In this document: piece by piece, positions 51,866-60,378 of the stretch
Numbering within the stretch: the first letter of the stretch is position 1
Layout of the letters: each line of letters begins with the position of its first letter
Assembly: GCF_001513955.1 (NCBI RefSeq)
Contig: NZ_KQ948153.1
Location: 67,279-131,278 of the forward strand
Length of the DNA stretch: 64,000 nt
Source of the DNA: Streptomyces pseudovenezuelae
Lineage (GTDB): Bacteria > Actinomycetota > Actinomycetes > Streptomycetales > Streptomycetaceae
Reading direction: 5' to 3'
Position numbers and translations under genes: made by a program
Notes under the pieces: generated by a model
Seen by the model: the letters and a program-made list of their open reading frames with translations, nothing else
What the model was told of the DNA's origin: nothing
The model's database searches: none

Positions 51866-53449
51866 TCAGTCCTTCACCTTCGTGCCGATCACGTCCTCCA
51901 CACCGCCCGCCGGAGCGGGGATCGCGGCGGCCGCGGCCGCTCCGTCCCCATCCCCGTCCGTGTTGATCTTCTCGATGATCGCGAGGCGTTCCGGGGTGTC
52001 CTCGGGCTTGATGAACCCGATGAGGATGTACAGGACCAGGGAGACGGCCAGCGGGATCGAGACCTGGTACTGGAGCGGGACGCCGCCGTCGACGTTCCAG
52101 TTGATCGGGTAGTTGACCAGCCAGAAGGTGAGCAGACCCATCGACCAGCTGGTGAGCGCGGCGGTCGGTCCCGAGCGGCGGAAGGGGCGGAGCAGTCCGA
52201 GCATCATCGGGATGGCCATCGGGCCCATGAGCCCGGCCACCCACTTGATCACGACGGTGATGATGTCCTTGAACGCGGGGGAGTTGACCTGGGTCGCGGC
52301 CGCCATCGACAGGCCGAGGAAGACGACCGTCGTGACACGCGCGACCCTGAGGCCCTGCCCCTGGTTCCAGCTGCGCGCCCTGCGCCACACCACCGGGGCG
52401 CAGTCCCGGGTGAAGACCGCCGCGATCGCGTTGGCGTCGGAGGAGCACATGGCCATGGTGTGCGAGAAGAACCCGACGATCACCAGGCCCAACAGGCCGT
52501 GCGGCAGGAGCTGTTCGGTCATCAGGCCGTAGGAGTCGGAGCCGTCGGGCTTCTGCGACTGGACCAGCAGCGGCGACATCCACATGGGGAAGAAGAGGAC
52601 GACCGGCCACACCAGCCACAGGACCGCCGACAGGCGTGCCGAGCGCTCGGCCTCGTGCGCGTTCGCCGTGGCCATGTAGCGCTGGGCCTGGTTGAGCATG
52701 CCGCCGTTGTACTCGAAGAGCTTGATGAAGAGGAAGGCGAGCAGGAAGACCGTTCCGTACGGCCCCACCAGCGGCTCCCCGTGGCCCTTGAGCTCCGGCT
52801 CGTCCCAGGCGCCGAAGAAGCCGATGCCCTTGTCGTCGAGTTTGAGGACGACGGCGACGAACATCGCGACACCGGCGAGGAGTTGGATGACGAACTGTCC
52901 CAACTCGGTGAGCGCGTCGGCCCACAGGCCGCCGATCGTGCAGTAGACGGCCGTGATGGCGCCGGTGATCAGGATGCCCTGGTTGAGCGAGATGCCGGTG
53001 AAGACCGACAACAGGGTCGCGATCGCGGCCCACTTGGCGCCGACGTCCACGATCTTCAGCAGCATCCCCGACCAGGCCAGCGCCTGCTGGGTCTTCAGGT
53101 CGTAGCGGTTCTTGAGGTATTCGAGCGGGGAGGTCACGTGCAGTCGTGAGCGCAGCCGGTTGATGCGCGGCGCGAACAGCTTCGAGCCGATCGCGATGCC
53201 GAGGGCGATGGGGAAGGACCAGGTGACGAAGGAGGTGACGCCGTAGGTGTAGGCGATGCCCGCGTACCCGGTGAACATCACCGCGCTGTAGCCCGACATG
53301 TGGTGCGAGATGCCGGACAGCCACCAGGGCATCTTGCCGCCGGCGGTGAAGAAGTCGCTGACGTCGTCCACGCGTTTGTGCGACCAGACGCCGATCGCGA
53401 CCATCACGCCGAAATAGCCGATGAGCACGGCCCAGTCGAGACCGTTCAT
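51866..53449 (-). CDS. Sodium:solute symporter (SSS family)
   Basis: A 527-residue integral membrane protein with about 13 helices. N-terminal LIGYFGVMVAIGVWSHKRVD, then FFTAGGKMPWWLSGISHHMS, typical SSS text around helix 2, and ANAIAAVFTRDCAPVVWRR. Members move sugars, amino acids, acetate or similar solutes with Na+. The C-terminal tail is Ala/Gly/Asp-rich. The ATG at 53449 has GGGAGGG. Solute unknown. Confidence 0.88.
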   Translation of the reverse strand: MNGLDWAVLIGYFGVMVAIGVWSHKRVDDVSDFFTAGGKMPWWLSGISHHMSGYSAVMFTGYAGIAYTYGVTSFVTWSFPIALGIAIGSKLFAPRINRLRSRLHVTSPLEYLKNRYDLKTQQALAWSGMLLKIVDVGAKWAAIATLLSVFTGISLNQGILITGAITAVYCTIGGLWADALTELGQFVIQLLAGVAMFVAVVLKLDDKGIGFFGAWDEPELKGHGEPLVGPYGTVFLLAFLFIKLFEYNGGMLNQAQRYMATANAHEAERSARLSAVLWLVWPVVLFFPMWMSPLLVQSQKPDGSDSYGLMTEQLLPHGLLGLVIVGFFSHTMAMCSSDANAIAAVFTRDCAPVVWRRARSWNQGQGLRVARVTTVVFLGLSMAAATQVNSPAFKDIITVVIKWVAGLMGPMAIPMMLGLLRPFRRSGPTAALTSWSMGLLTFWLVNYPINWNVDGGVPLQYQVSIPLAVSLVLYILIGFIKPEDTPERLAIIEKINTDGDGDGAAAAAAIPAPAGGVEDVIGTKVKD

Positions 53450-53575
53450 ATGCGCCCTCCCAGGGATCAGCCCGGCGCTCATCGTGGGCGCCACCGCGTG
53501 GACACGACAAGCTGGTGTAGGGTCAAGGGGAGGTAAAAGTATTCGAGCTGATGGCCTGCGTTCACCTACATGAAC

Positions 53576-54364
53576 TCATCGCATCAGCTCCCCTGCGTTG
53601 ACCAGCAAGGACTGTCCGGTGATCGCGCGCGCCCGGTCCGAGGCCAGGAACACCGTCGCGTCCGCCACGTCCCCGTCGGTCGCGAGCTCGGGCAGCGCCA
53701 TCCGGTCGGTGAGCCGCTTGAGCACATCCGCCTCCGGCACCTTCTCCGTATGCGCGGTGAACTGCACGTAGGCCTGCACCGGCGGCCCCCACATCCAGCC
53801 CGGCAGCACGGTGTTGACCCGGATCCGGTACGGCCCGAGCTCCCGCGCCAGCGAGTACATCGCGCTGGTCAGCGCCCCCTTCGAGGCGGCGTACGCGGCC
53901 TGGCGCACCTGCGAGGGGGCGGCCACGGCGGACTGCGTCCCGATGAACACCACCGAACCGCCGCCCGCCGCCCGCAGCCCCGGCAGACAGGCCCGGGTCA
54001 TCCGCAGCGATCCCAGCAGGTTCACATCGATGACCGACTGCCAGGTCGCGAAGTCCGCGTCCTCCAGCCCGCCGAAGCAGCTGTCCCACGCGGCCACCTG
54101 CACCACCGCGTCCAGCCGCCCGAACCGCTCCACCGCCAACTCGGCAAGCGCCGCGCACTGTTGCTCGTCGGTGATGTCCGTGGACCGGTACGCGGTGTGC
54201 GCCCCGTCCGGATCGATCTCCGCGGCGCTCTTCGCGAGGTTCGCCTCGGTCCGCGCACCGAGCACGGCGTTGCCGCCGTCCCGGACGACGGCCGCGGCGA
54301 CCTGGTGCCCGAGCCCGGCACCGACTCCCGACACGACGACGGTCTTCCCGGCGAGAAGTGACAT
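53576..54364 (-). CDS. Short-chain dehydrogenase/reductase (operator-controlled)
   Basis: A 262-residue SDR: cofactor turn VSGVGAGLG (11-19), catalytic Tyr158/Lys162 in YAASK. The usual NNAG is replaced by VQVAAW, which is unusual, and the C-terminal half has PGWMWGPPVQAYVQF. ATG at 54364 follows GGGAGG. It is divergent from the unknown gene at 54443, with operator site 7 between. It belongs with the regulon far to the left by that site, probably oxidising a hydroxy intermediate. Confidence 0.87.
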   Translation of the reverse strand: MSLLAGKTVVVSGVGAGLGHQVAAAVVRDGGNAVLGARTEANLAKSAAEIDPDGAHTAYRSTDITDEQQCAALAELAVERFGRLDAVVQVAAWDSCFGGLEDADFATWQSVIDVNLLGSLRMTRACLPGLRAAGGGSVVFIGTQSAVAAPSQVRQAAYAASKGALTSAMYSLARELGPYRIRVNTVLPGWMWGPPVQAYVQFTAHTEKVPEADVLKRLTDRMALPELATDGDVADATVFLASDRARAITGQSLLVNAGELMR

Positions 54365-54394
54365 ACCGGCGGCCTCCCTGCTCTGGCGCATTAT

Positions 54395-54409
54395 CTGACG
54401 GGGCGTCAG
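54395..54409. promoter_or_regulatory. Palindromic operator, site 7
   Basis: CTGACGGGGCGTCAG, perfect arms, 30 bp before the leftward SDR start and 33 bp before the rightward start at 54443. Same consensus as sites 1-6 although it lies 29 kb from site 6. Confidence 0.75.
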
Positions 54410-54442
54410 AGTATGGGCGAGCGCTGGAGGAGGGAAGGTCCC

Positions 54443-55279
54443 ATGTCAGAAGAGACCCGCAGCGAGACGTACGCCGAACTGGCCGCCACAGGACCCTACG
54501 GAGTCCGCCCGGGCCACGCGCTGATCACCATGGTCGAGCCGCATCCCGGCCACGAGTACGCCTACAACCGCTGGTACGAGGACGACCACTACTACGCCGG
54601 CGCGATGGCCATGCCCTGGATGTTCGCCGGCCGCCGCTGGGTGGCCACCCGGGACCTGCAACTCCTGCGGGTCCCCGAGAAGTCGGCGGTGGCCCAGCCG
54701 GTCACGGCCGGCTGCTATCTCTCCACCTACTGGGTCACCGACGGCCGCTACGACGACCACATGCGGTGGACCGTGGCCATCAACAAGCGCCTCAACCGTG
54801 ACGCCCGCGTCTACCGCGACCGCACCCACGTGTTCACCGCGTTCCAGGACCACGAGTCCACGGTCTACCGCGACGGAGCGGCCGGCCCGAGGGACTTCCA
54901 CGCCCTGGACCACCCGTACGCCGGCCTGGTGCTGGAGGTGATCGACGCGGAATCCCCCGAGCGGCGGGGCGAGTTGCTGGAGTGGCTGGTCTCCCGCCAC
55001 CTCCCGAAGCGCGTGGCGGGCTCCCCGGCGGCGATGGTGACGCTGTTCCGCCCGACCCCCTTGCCGGGCGACCGCATGACGTACGTGAAGCAGGTGGAGG
55101 GCGTGGACACCCGGGTGACGCTGCTGTGGTTCCTGGAGAGGGATCCCCGCGAGTGCTGGGACCCGCATTTCACGGACCTGGAAGAGCCGGTGACGGGCCG
55201 CCGCGAGCTGTTGGCGCCTTTCATCCCGACAGTCCCGGGCACGGACACATACGTGGACCAGCTGCGGCAATCCCCTTAA
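54443..55279 (+). CDS. Unknown protein, dimeric alpha-beta barrel-like
   Basis: A 278-residue protein not clearly assigned. The segment ALITMVEPHPGHEYAYNRWY, EDDHYYAGAMAMPWM and FAGRRWVATRDLQLL has the layout of EthD/ferredoxin-like ring-modifying or stress proteins, and a second half (PLPGDRMTYVKQVEGVDTRV) repeats a similar strand-helix order, so it may be two fused barrel modules. It shares operator site 7 with an SDR and so may act in the same catabolic regulon. ATG at 54443 has GGAGGAGGGAAGG. Confidence 0.65.
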   Translation: MSEETRSETYAELAATGPYGVRPGHALITMVEPHPGHEYAYNRWYEDDHYYAGAMAMPWMFAGRRWVATRDLQLLRVPEKSAVAQPVTAGCYLSTYWVTDGRYDDHMRWTVAINKRLNRDARVYRDRTHVFTAFQDHESTVYRDGAAGPRDFHALDHPYAGLVLEVIDAESPERRGELLEWLVSRHLPKRVAGSPAAMVTLFRPTPLPGDRMTYVKQVEGVDTRVTLLWFLERDPRECWDPHFTDLEEPVTGRRELLAPFIPTVPGTDTYVDQLRQSP

Positions 55280-55280
55280 G

Positions 55281-55312
55281 AAGCGCGGGGAACTGCGCGA
55301 CGAGCCCCCACC
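55281..55312 (-). repeat. Intergenic repeat, partial inverted copy
   Basis: On the minus strand it contains TCGCGCAGTTCCCCGCGC, the core of the repeats at 26311 and 62861, right after the stop of the gene at 54443. Confidence 0.6.
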
Positions 55313-55329
55313 GGCCGGCAGCCGCGAAA

Positions 55330-57183
55330 CTACTTCAACTCATCCGGACACGGCGTCCCCCGCGGCAGGGTGTACGGCGCGGCCAACCGATACGTCCCCG
55401 CCTTCGGCGCCAGCAACATCGTCCACTTGTCCCCGTCCGCGTCCTCCGGCGTCTCCATCAGACACCCGTTGACGTTGTCGAACGTCTTCGGCTCCCCGTC
55501 CCCCCGCTCCTTCGACGCGTCCGTCTCCTGCGGCGCCTTCAGCTTCTTGCCCTCCGCGTCGACGATCGACAGCCACGGCGAGTACGGGATCCGGATCAGG
55601 ATCCGCCCGGCCTTCTTCACCCGCATGGTCATCTCGCCCTGCGCGGCCCGGTCGACGACGGTGTTCGGGGAGGCCAGCGGCGCCGGGTCGGTGACCTGGA
55701 ACAGCTGCCAGTTCGCGTCGCCCCAGATCTGCCGCAGATACGGCATCCCGCGCTGGACCAGCTCCCGCTCCCGCTCGCCCCCGTCCCCGTCGGGCTCGTC
55801 CTTGGGCACGACCACGAAGTGCACGGCCCAGCGCTGGAGCCACTCGTGGTAGTTCGCGGAGTTCAGGGTGTCGTCGTAGAAGAGCGGGTTGCGCTCCATG
55901 TCGGCCTGCCGGTTCCAGCCCCGGGCGAGGTTGACGTACGGCGCGAGCGCGGACGCCTCGCGGTGGGAGGCGGCCGGTACGACCTCGACGCGGCCCTTCT
56001 CGGCACCGACCTCCTGGAGCTCGTTGACGAGGGGGGCCAGCTCGCGGGCCCAGGACGCCGTCGGGGTCGTGTGGACGACGTCGTCGACGGACTTGAAGCC
56101 GATCCAGACGGTGAAGCCGACGAAGGCGATCACGGTGGCGTACCACTTGCGGGAACGCGGCACCGTGAACGGCAGCGCGGCCGCCAGGGCCACCCCCGCG
56201 AACAGCATCGACAGACGCGAGATGTTGGAGCCGATCTGGGAGCTCACCAGCCAGACCAGGACGACCGACAGGCTGTACACCCCGGCGGTGATCCGGACCG
56301 TGGACCACTCGCGCGGGACGAGCAGGAAGACCAGGACGCCGTACGCCAGCGGCAGCAGCACCGAGGCGATCTTCATCGGCTGGGTGCCGGCGAACGGGAA
56401 CAGCCAGGCGGACAGCGCGACGACGGCGGTGGGCGCGAGGCCCAGCGCCCAGGCGCCCGGACGCCGTTTCTGCAGGAAGAGGGCGACCGCCACCAGGCCC
56501 ACGAACAGGCCGGCCACGGGTGAGGCCATGGTCGCGAGCGCGGCGAGCGGGGCCGCGCACAGGGCCTTGGCCCAGCGTTTGTAGCGCCAGCGGTGCGGCC
56601 AGCAGTAGACGACGGCGACCGCGCCGAGCGCGAACACCGTGCCGAGCCCGAAGGTCACCCGGCCCGAGGCCGCGTTGCACAGGAAGGCGTACACGCCCGC
56701 CAGCGAGGCCCACAGCGGGTTCTTCACCGACCGGCTGCGGATCAGGACCAGGGTCAGCAGACCGGCCGAGACGGTCCCGGCGAGCATCATCGTCGTACGG
56801 ACGCCGAGGACCGACATCAGGTACGGCGAGACGATGCTGTACGACACCGGGTGCATGCCGCCGTACCAGGCCAGGTTGTACGCGGAGTCCGGGTGCCGGC
56901 CGACGAACTCGGCCCACGCGTCCTGCGCCGCGAGGTCCCCGCCACTGTTCGCGAACGTGAAGAACCAGACGATGTGGAGGACGCCGGAGAGCGCGGTCAT
57001 GGAGAGGACGGGGTGTTTCAGCAGCCGCTCGCGCAGCGCGAGGAGAGCGGCCCGGATCCTGCCCCCCGTGCCCTCGGGCGGGCTGTCGTGCCCGGTCTCA
57101 GGGTCTGCGGGCACGCGTATTCGCGGGCCGGTACCCGGGCCCGGGTCGGTGTCGTCGGCGCGTGTCGGCTCCGCAGTGGCCAC
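55330..57183 (-). CDS. Large polytopic membrane protein (GT-C-like)
   Basis: A 617-residue membrane protein: cytoplasmic Pro/Gly-rich N-terminus, about 10 helices between residues about 60 and 370, then an extracellular domain of about 240 residues with ARGWNRQADMERNPLFYDDT and WAVHFVVVPKDEPDGDGGER. The topology (helices, then outer beta domain) and DAWAEFVGRHPDSAYNLAWY after helix 1 look like the GT-C or MptA-type integral glycosyltransferases, but no catalytic signature is firm; MFS annotation in relatives is not convincing. GTG at 57183 has GGGGAG 9 bp upstream. It lies downstream of the carboxypeptidase on the same strand. Confidence 0.65.
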   Translation of the reverse strand: MATAEPTRADDTDPGPGTGPRIRVPADPETGHDSPPEGTGGRIRAALLALRERLLKHPVLSMTALSGVLHIVWFFTFANSGGDLAAQDAWAEFVGRHPDSAYNLAWYGGMHPVSYSIVSPYLMSVLGVRTTMMLAGTVSAGLLTLVLIRSRSVKNPLWASLAGVYAFLCNAASGRVTFGLGTVFALGAVAVVYCWPHRWRYKRWAKALCAAPLAALATMASPVAGLFVGLVAVALFLQKRRPGAWALGLAPTAVVALSAWLFPFAGTQPMKIASVLLPLAYGVLVFLLVPREWSTVRITAGVYSLSVVLVWLVSSQIGSNISRLSMLFAGVALAAALPFTVPRSRKWYATVIAFVGFTVWIGFKSVDDVVHTTPTASWARELAPLVNELQEVGAEKGRVEVVPAASHREASALAPYVNLARGWNRQADMERNPLFYDDTLNSANYHEWLQRWAVHFVVVPKDEPDGDGGERERELVQRGMPYLRQIWGDANWQLFQVTDPAPLASPNTVVDRAAQGEMTMRVKKAGRILIRIPYSPWLSIVDAEGKKLKAPQETDASKERGDGEPKTFDNVNGCLMETPEDADGDKWTMLLAPKAGTYRLAAPYTLPRGTPCPDELK

Positions 57184-57338
57184 CTGAAGGCACTCCCCGT
57201 GGTGTCCCGTCTTCATTTCTCGGCCGCGCCCCAGCGTCGACCTGCCCCGGTTCGTGACGCTAGCACGCGGCCCGCCGTCCGGAACCCCGGCGGGGTCCCG
57301 GCCTGCGGGCCGCGTGCGGCGTCTGTCCCGGTTAAGGA

Positions 57339-60128
57339 TCAGCCGACGCGGGTCAGCTTGTCGGTCAGACCCGGCTCGGTCAGGTCCTTCTGCAGGGTGA
57401 CCGGCACCTTGACCGCGCCGCCCTTGCCGTCACCGACGGTGAGGCTTCCGACCTTGGTGCCGGCCTTCGCGGTGTGCGGCACCTCGTCGGCGGTGAAGGA
57501 CAGCTTCACCTTGAAGCCGGCCCAGCCGACGGCGGTGACGTCCTTGGTCAGCACGACGGGGGTGTGGCCGCCGAGGCCGTCGTCCACGTATCCGACGACG
57601 TCGCCCTTCTTCAGGATCTTCGCCGACTTCAGGGCGTCCTCCGCGGCGAGCAGCGCGACCTTGCTGACGTCGTTGACGGTCTTGATGATCGGCGCCTTGT
57701 GCTGGCCGAGGATCGCGCCGACCACGGTGACGGTCTCCCCGCCGACCTCCTTGCGGGACGCGAAGAGGAGGTTGCCGCCGGCGGCGCTGGTGGTCCCGGT
57801 CTTGATGCCGATGCCGGTGTAGGGGACCAGATAGTTGTAGTTGTACCACTTCTGTCCGGACGGATCGACCCACTGTCCCATGGACGTGATCTCCATCAGC
57901 GCCGGGATCTTCACCAGCTCGTTGCCGAGCTTCACCTGGTCCTCGGCGGAGGAGACGGTGGTCTCCTTCAGGCCCGAGGCGTCGGTGTACTTCGTGTTCT
58001 TCATGCCGAGTTCCTGGGCGGTGTCGTTCATCTTCTTGATGAACGCGGCCTCGGAACCGGCGTCCCAGCGGGCGAGCAGCCGGGCGATGTTGTTGGCGGA
58101 CGGGATCATGATCGCCGCGATCGCCTGCCTCTGGGTGAGGACGTCGCCCTGCTTGACGGTGTTGAGGGTGGACTCGCCCTGCTTGTTGTAGCCGCCCTCC
58201 TTCTCGGCGAGCGCGTCGACGGTGATCTTCGGGCCCTCCGCGCCGGACTTGAGGGGGTGGTCCTTCAGGACGATGTAGGCGGTCATGGCCTTGGCCACGG
58301 AGCCGATCGCGACGGGGGTCTGCTTGCCGAAGTTCCCCATCGTGCCGACGCCGTTGACGTCCATCCAGCCCTGGCCCTGGGTGGGCCAGGGGAGGGACGC
58401 CTCGTTGCCGTCGAAGGTGTAGGAGTCCTCGGCGGTGAGGCTGAGGGTGGGGTCCGGCAGCGGACGCAGAGCCTGCGCGATCGCAAACGCGACGACCAGG
58501 AGGATGACGAGCGGGGTCCAGATCTTGACCCGGCGGCCGAGGGTGCGCAGGGGGCTGGGCGGGGGCGGCGGAGTGTTGGTGAGCTCCGCGAGCAGGTCGA
58601 GGGGCGGCTTCGGCGGCAGGGGCTGCTGCGTGGTGCGCTCCGGGCCGACCTGGGGGACGGCGGTGGTCACGTCCGGCTTCGGCCGGGGCTCGTCGAGGGC
58701 CTTCAGCGCGACGAACCGGCTCGTCCGCTCGGCGTCGGCCTCCGGCTTGGGCTTGGGCTTGGGCTCCGGCTCCGGCTCCGCTTCCGGCTCGGCCTCCGGT
58801 GTCTTGCCGAGCTTCAGCATGGTGGTGGGCTGGTCCACGGCGGGCCGGGGAGCCTTGAAGACGGCGGTGGGCTGGTCGACGGGGGGCGTGTCCTCCACGT
58901 CCGCGTCGTCCGTCCGCGAGGCGGCTCCCCGCGCCCCCGAGGGGGCCGGCTCGTCGTCTACGGCAGTCCCGGCGTCGTCGTCCTCTTCGGTGTCGCCGGC
59001 CGCCTCGGGCTCGCCGGCCCCGGCGTCCTTGCCGGAACCGTCCCCCTTGGCCACCCACGCCGCCACCGCGTCCCGCAGCCGGGCGTCCCCCACCGCGGCG
59101 GGTTCCTCCCGCTCACCGGAGCCACGAGCCCCGTCTTCGGTCGCGGGGCGCGTGTCCTCCGGGGTCTTCGCCGTGCCGGAGTCGTCCGGGCCGTCGGCGG
59201 TGTCCGTGTCGTCCGTGGTCTTGGCGTCGCCGGAGTCCTCGGGCCCCTCGGGGGTGTCGGTGTCGTCCGGGGCGTCGGCTGTGCCCGTGTCGTCCGAGTC
59301 CTCGGCCGGGCGCGCGTCCTCCGGGGCGTCCGCCGTGCCGGTGTCGTGCAAGCCGTCGGCCGTCCGGGAATCGTCCGGAGCCTTCGCCGCGCGCGGGTCC
59401 TCCGGGGCGTCCGCCGTGCCGGTGTTACCCGGGCCGTCGGCGGTGTCGGTGGCGTGCGGGGTCTCGGCCTTGCCGGAGTCCTCGGGCCCCTTGGGGGTGT
59501 CGGTGTCGTCCGGGGCGTCAGTCGTGCCCCTCGTGCCCGTGTCGTCCGAGCGCTCGGACGCGCCGGTGTCCTCCGGCGTCTCGGACGTACCGGATTCGTC
59601 CGCGCCCTCGGCGGCGCCGGAGTCCTCGGACTCCTGAGCCGTACCGGAGCCCTTCGACGCCTTCGCCGGAGCCGCGTCCTCCGGGGCGTCCGTCGGGTCC
59701 GCGTCCTCAGGGGCGTCCTCCAGGGCCGCGTCCCCCGGGCCGTCCTCCGGGACCGCATCCTCCGGGCCGGCCGGCGTGGACGTGTCGTCCGGCGTGGGCG
59801 TGTCGGCGTCCGTCGCCTCGGTGCTCCGGGCGGGCTCTGGGCGCCGCTCCGCGGCCGGAGGGGCGTCCTCGGGCTCCCCGGTGCCGGAACCGTCCGCTCC
59901 AGCCTCAGCGGGGCTCTCGCCGGCGTCCTCGGGGGTCTTCGGGAGGTCACGCACCGAGAAGACCTTCGTGGCCGTGTCGAGACCTCCGAGGGAGATGGAC
60001 TCCCGTGCCACCGCGAGCCGGGGATCGGGGGCGGAACTCCTCGCCCCGGGAACCGGACTCGCGCTCCCCGACGTCGGTTCTGCCGACGACTCGCGCTGCT
60101 TCGACCTGTCGGGGGACTCGCCCGCCAC
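57339..60128 (-). CDS. D-Ala-D-Ala carboxypeptidase with repeat-rich arm
   Basis: A 929-residue DD-carboxypeptidase (PBP5/S11 type) that trims the terminal D-Ala of peptidoglycan stem peptides outside the cell. Residues 1-535 are cytoplasmic and disordered, with a nonapeptide repeat at about 161-331 and a Pro/Glu/Lys stretch; a single transmembrane helix spans about 536-552; the enzyme domain has S-x-x-K at 610-613 (GSVAK), S-x-N at 677-679 (PSANN) and KTG in GIKTGTTSAAG. Cytoplasmic DQPTAVFK/DQPTTMLK motifs are possible phosphorylation sites. GTG at 60128 has GGAGGAGG upstream. The 250-bp gap to the divergent GPP34 gene holds both promoters. Confidence 0.9.
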   Translation of the reverse strand: MAGESPDRSKQRESSAEPTSGSASPVPGARSSAPDPRLAVARESISLGGLDTATKVFSVRDLPKTPEDAGESPAEAGADGSGTGEPEDAPPAAERRPEPARSTEATDADTPTPDDTSTPAGPEDAVPEDGPGDAALEDAPEDADPTDAPEDAAPAKASKGSGTAQESEDSGAAEGADESGTSETPEDTGASERSDDTGTRGTTDAPDDTDTPKGPEDSGKAETPHATDTADGPGNTGTADAPEDPRAAKAPDDSRTADGLHDTGTADAPEDARPAEDSDDTGTADAPDDTDTPEGPEDSGDAKTTDDTDTADGPDDSGTAKTPEDTRPATEDGARGSGEREEPAAVGDARLRDAVAAWVAKGDGSGKDAGAGEPEAAGDTEEDDDAGTAVDDEPAPSGARGAASRTDDADVEDTPPVDQPTAVFKAPRPAVDQPTTMLKLGKTPEAEPEAEPEPEPKPKPKPEADAERTSRFVALKALDEPRPKPDVTTAVPQVGPERTTQQPLPPKPPLDLLAELTNTPPPPPSPLRTLGRRVKIWTPLVILLVVAFAIAQALRPLPDPTLSLTAEDSYTFDGNEASLPWPTQGQGWMDVNGVGTMGNFGKQTPVAIGSVAKAMTAYIVLKDHPLKSGAEGPKITVDALAEKEGGYNKQGESTLNTVKQGDVLTQRQAIAAIMIPSANNIARLLARWDAGSEAAFIKKMNDTAQELGMKNTKYTDASGLKETTVSSAEDQVKLGNELVKIPALMEITSMGQWVDPSGQKWYNYNYLVPYTGIGIKTGTTSAAGGNLLFASRKEVGGETVTVVGAILGQHKAPIIKTVNDVSKVALLAAEDALKSAKILKKGDVVGYVDDGLGGHTPVVLTKDVTAVGWAGFKVKLSFTADEVPHTAKAGTKVGSLTVGDGKGGAVKVPVTLQKDLTEPGLTDKLTRVG
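59136..59648 (-). repeat. 27-bp repeat coding nonapeptides in DD-carboxypeptidase
   Basis: About 19 copies of a 9-residue acidic unit, consensus near [ED]-D-[TS]-G-T-A-[DE]-x-P (for example DDTGTADAP, EDSGTAQES), all in frame, coding the intracellular arm. Confidence 0.9.
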
Positions 60129-60378
60129 CGATGCCTCCTCCATGTGCCGCAGGTGATCGGTATCGGTCACCCTGCGTCTGCCGATCCATTGAATCGCCGC
60201 CCGGACAGCTGCCACACCACGCTGTCCGAACCGTGTACCAGTGTCCTGTGTGCGGCCCTGCCCCGAGCGGTAGACGAGAACGACATACCTACCGGTTCCA
60301 CTACAAACAGGTCACGCACCCTCGACAGACCAATGTGAGAGGGGTCACCCTGTCTTTCATCCACGCGGGGAGGCATGG

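Noticed and set aside
57474-60338. A long plus-strand open frame opposite the DD-carboxypeptidase
   Set aside because: Same reason: an antisense shadow of a high-GC gene with repeats; no family match.
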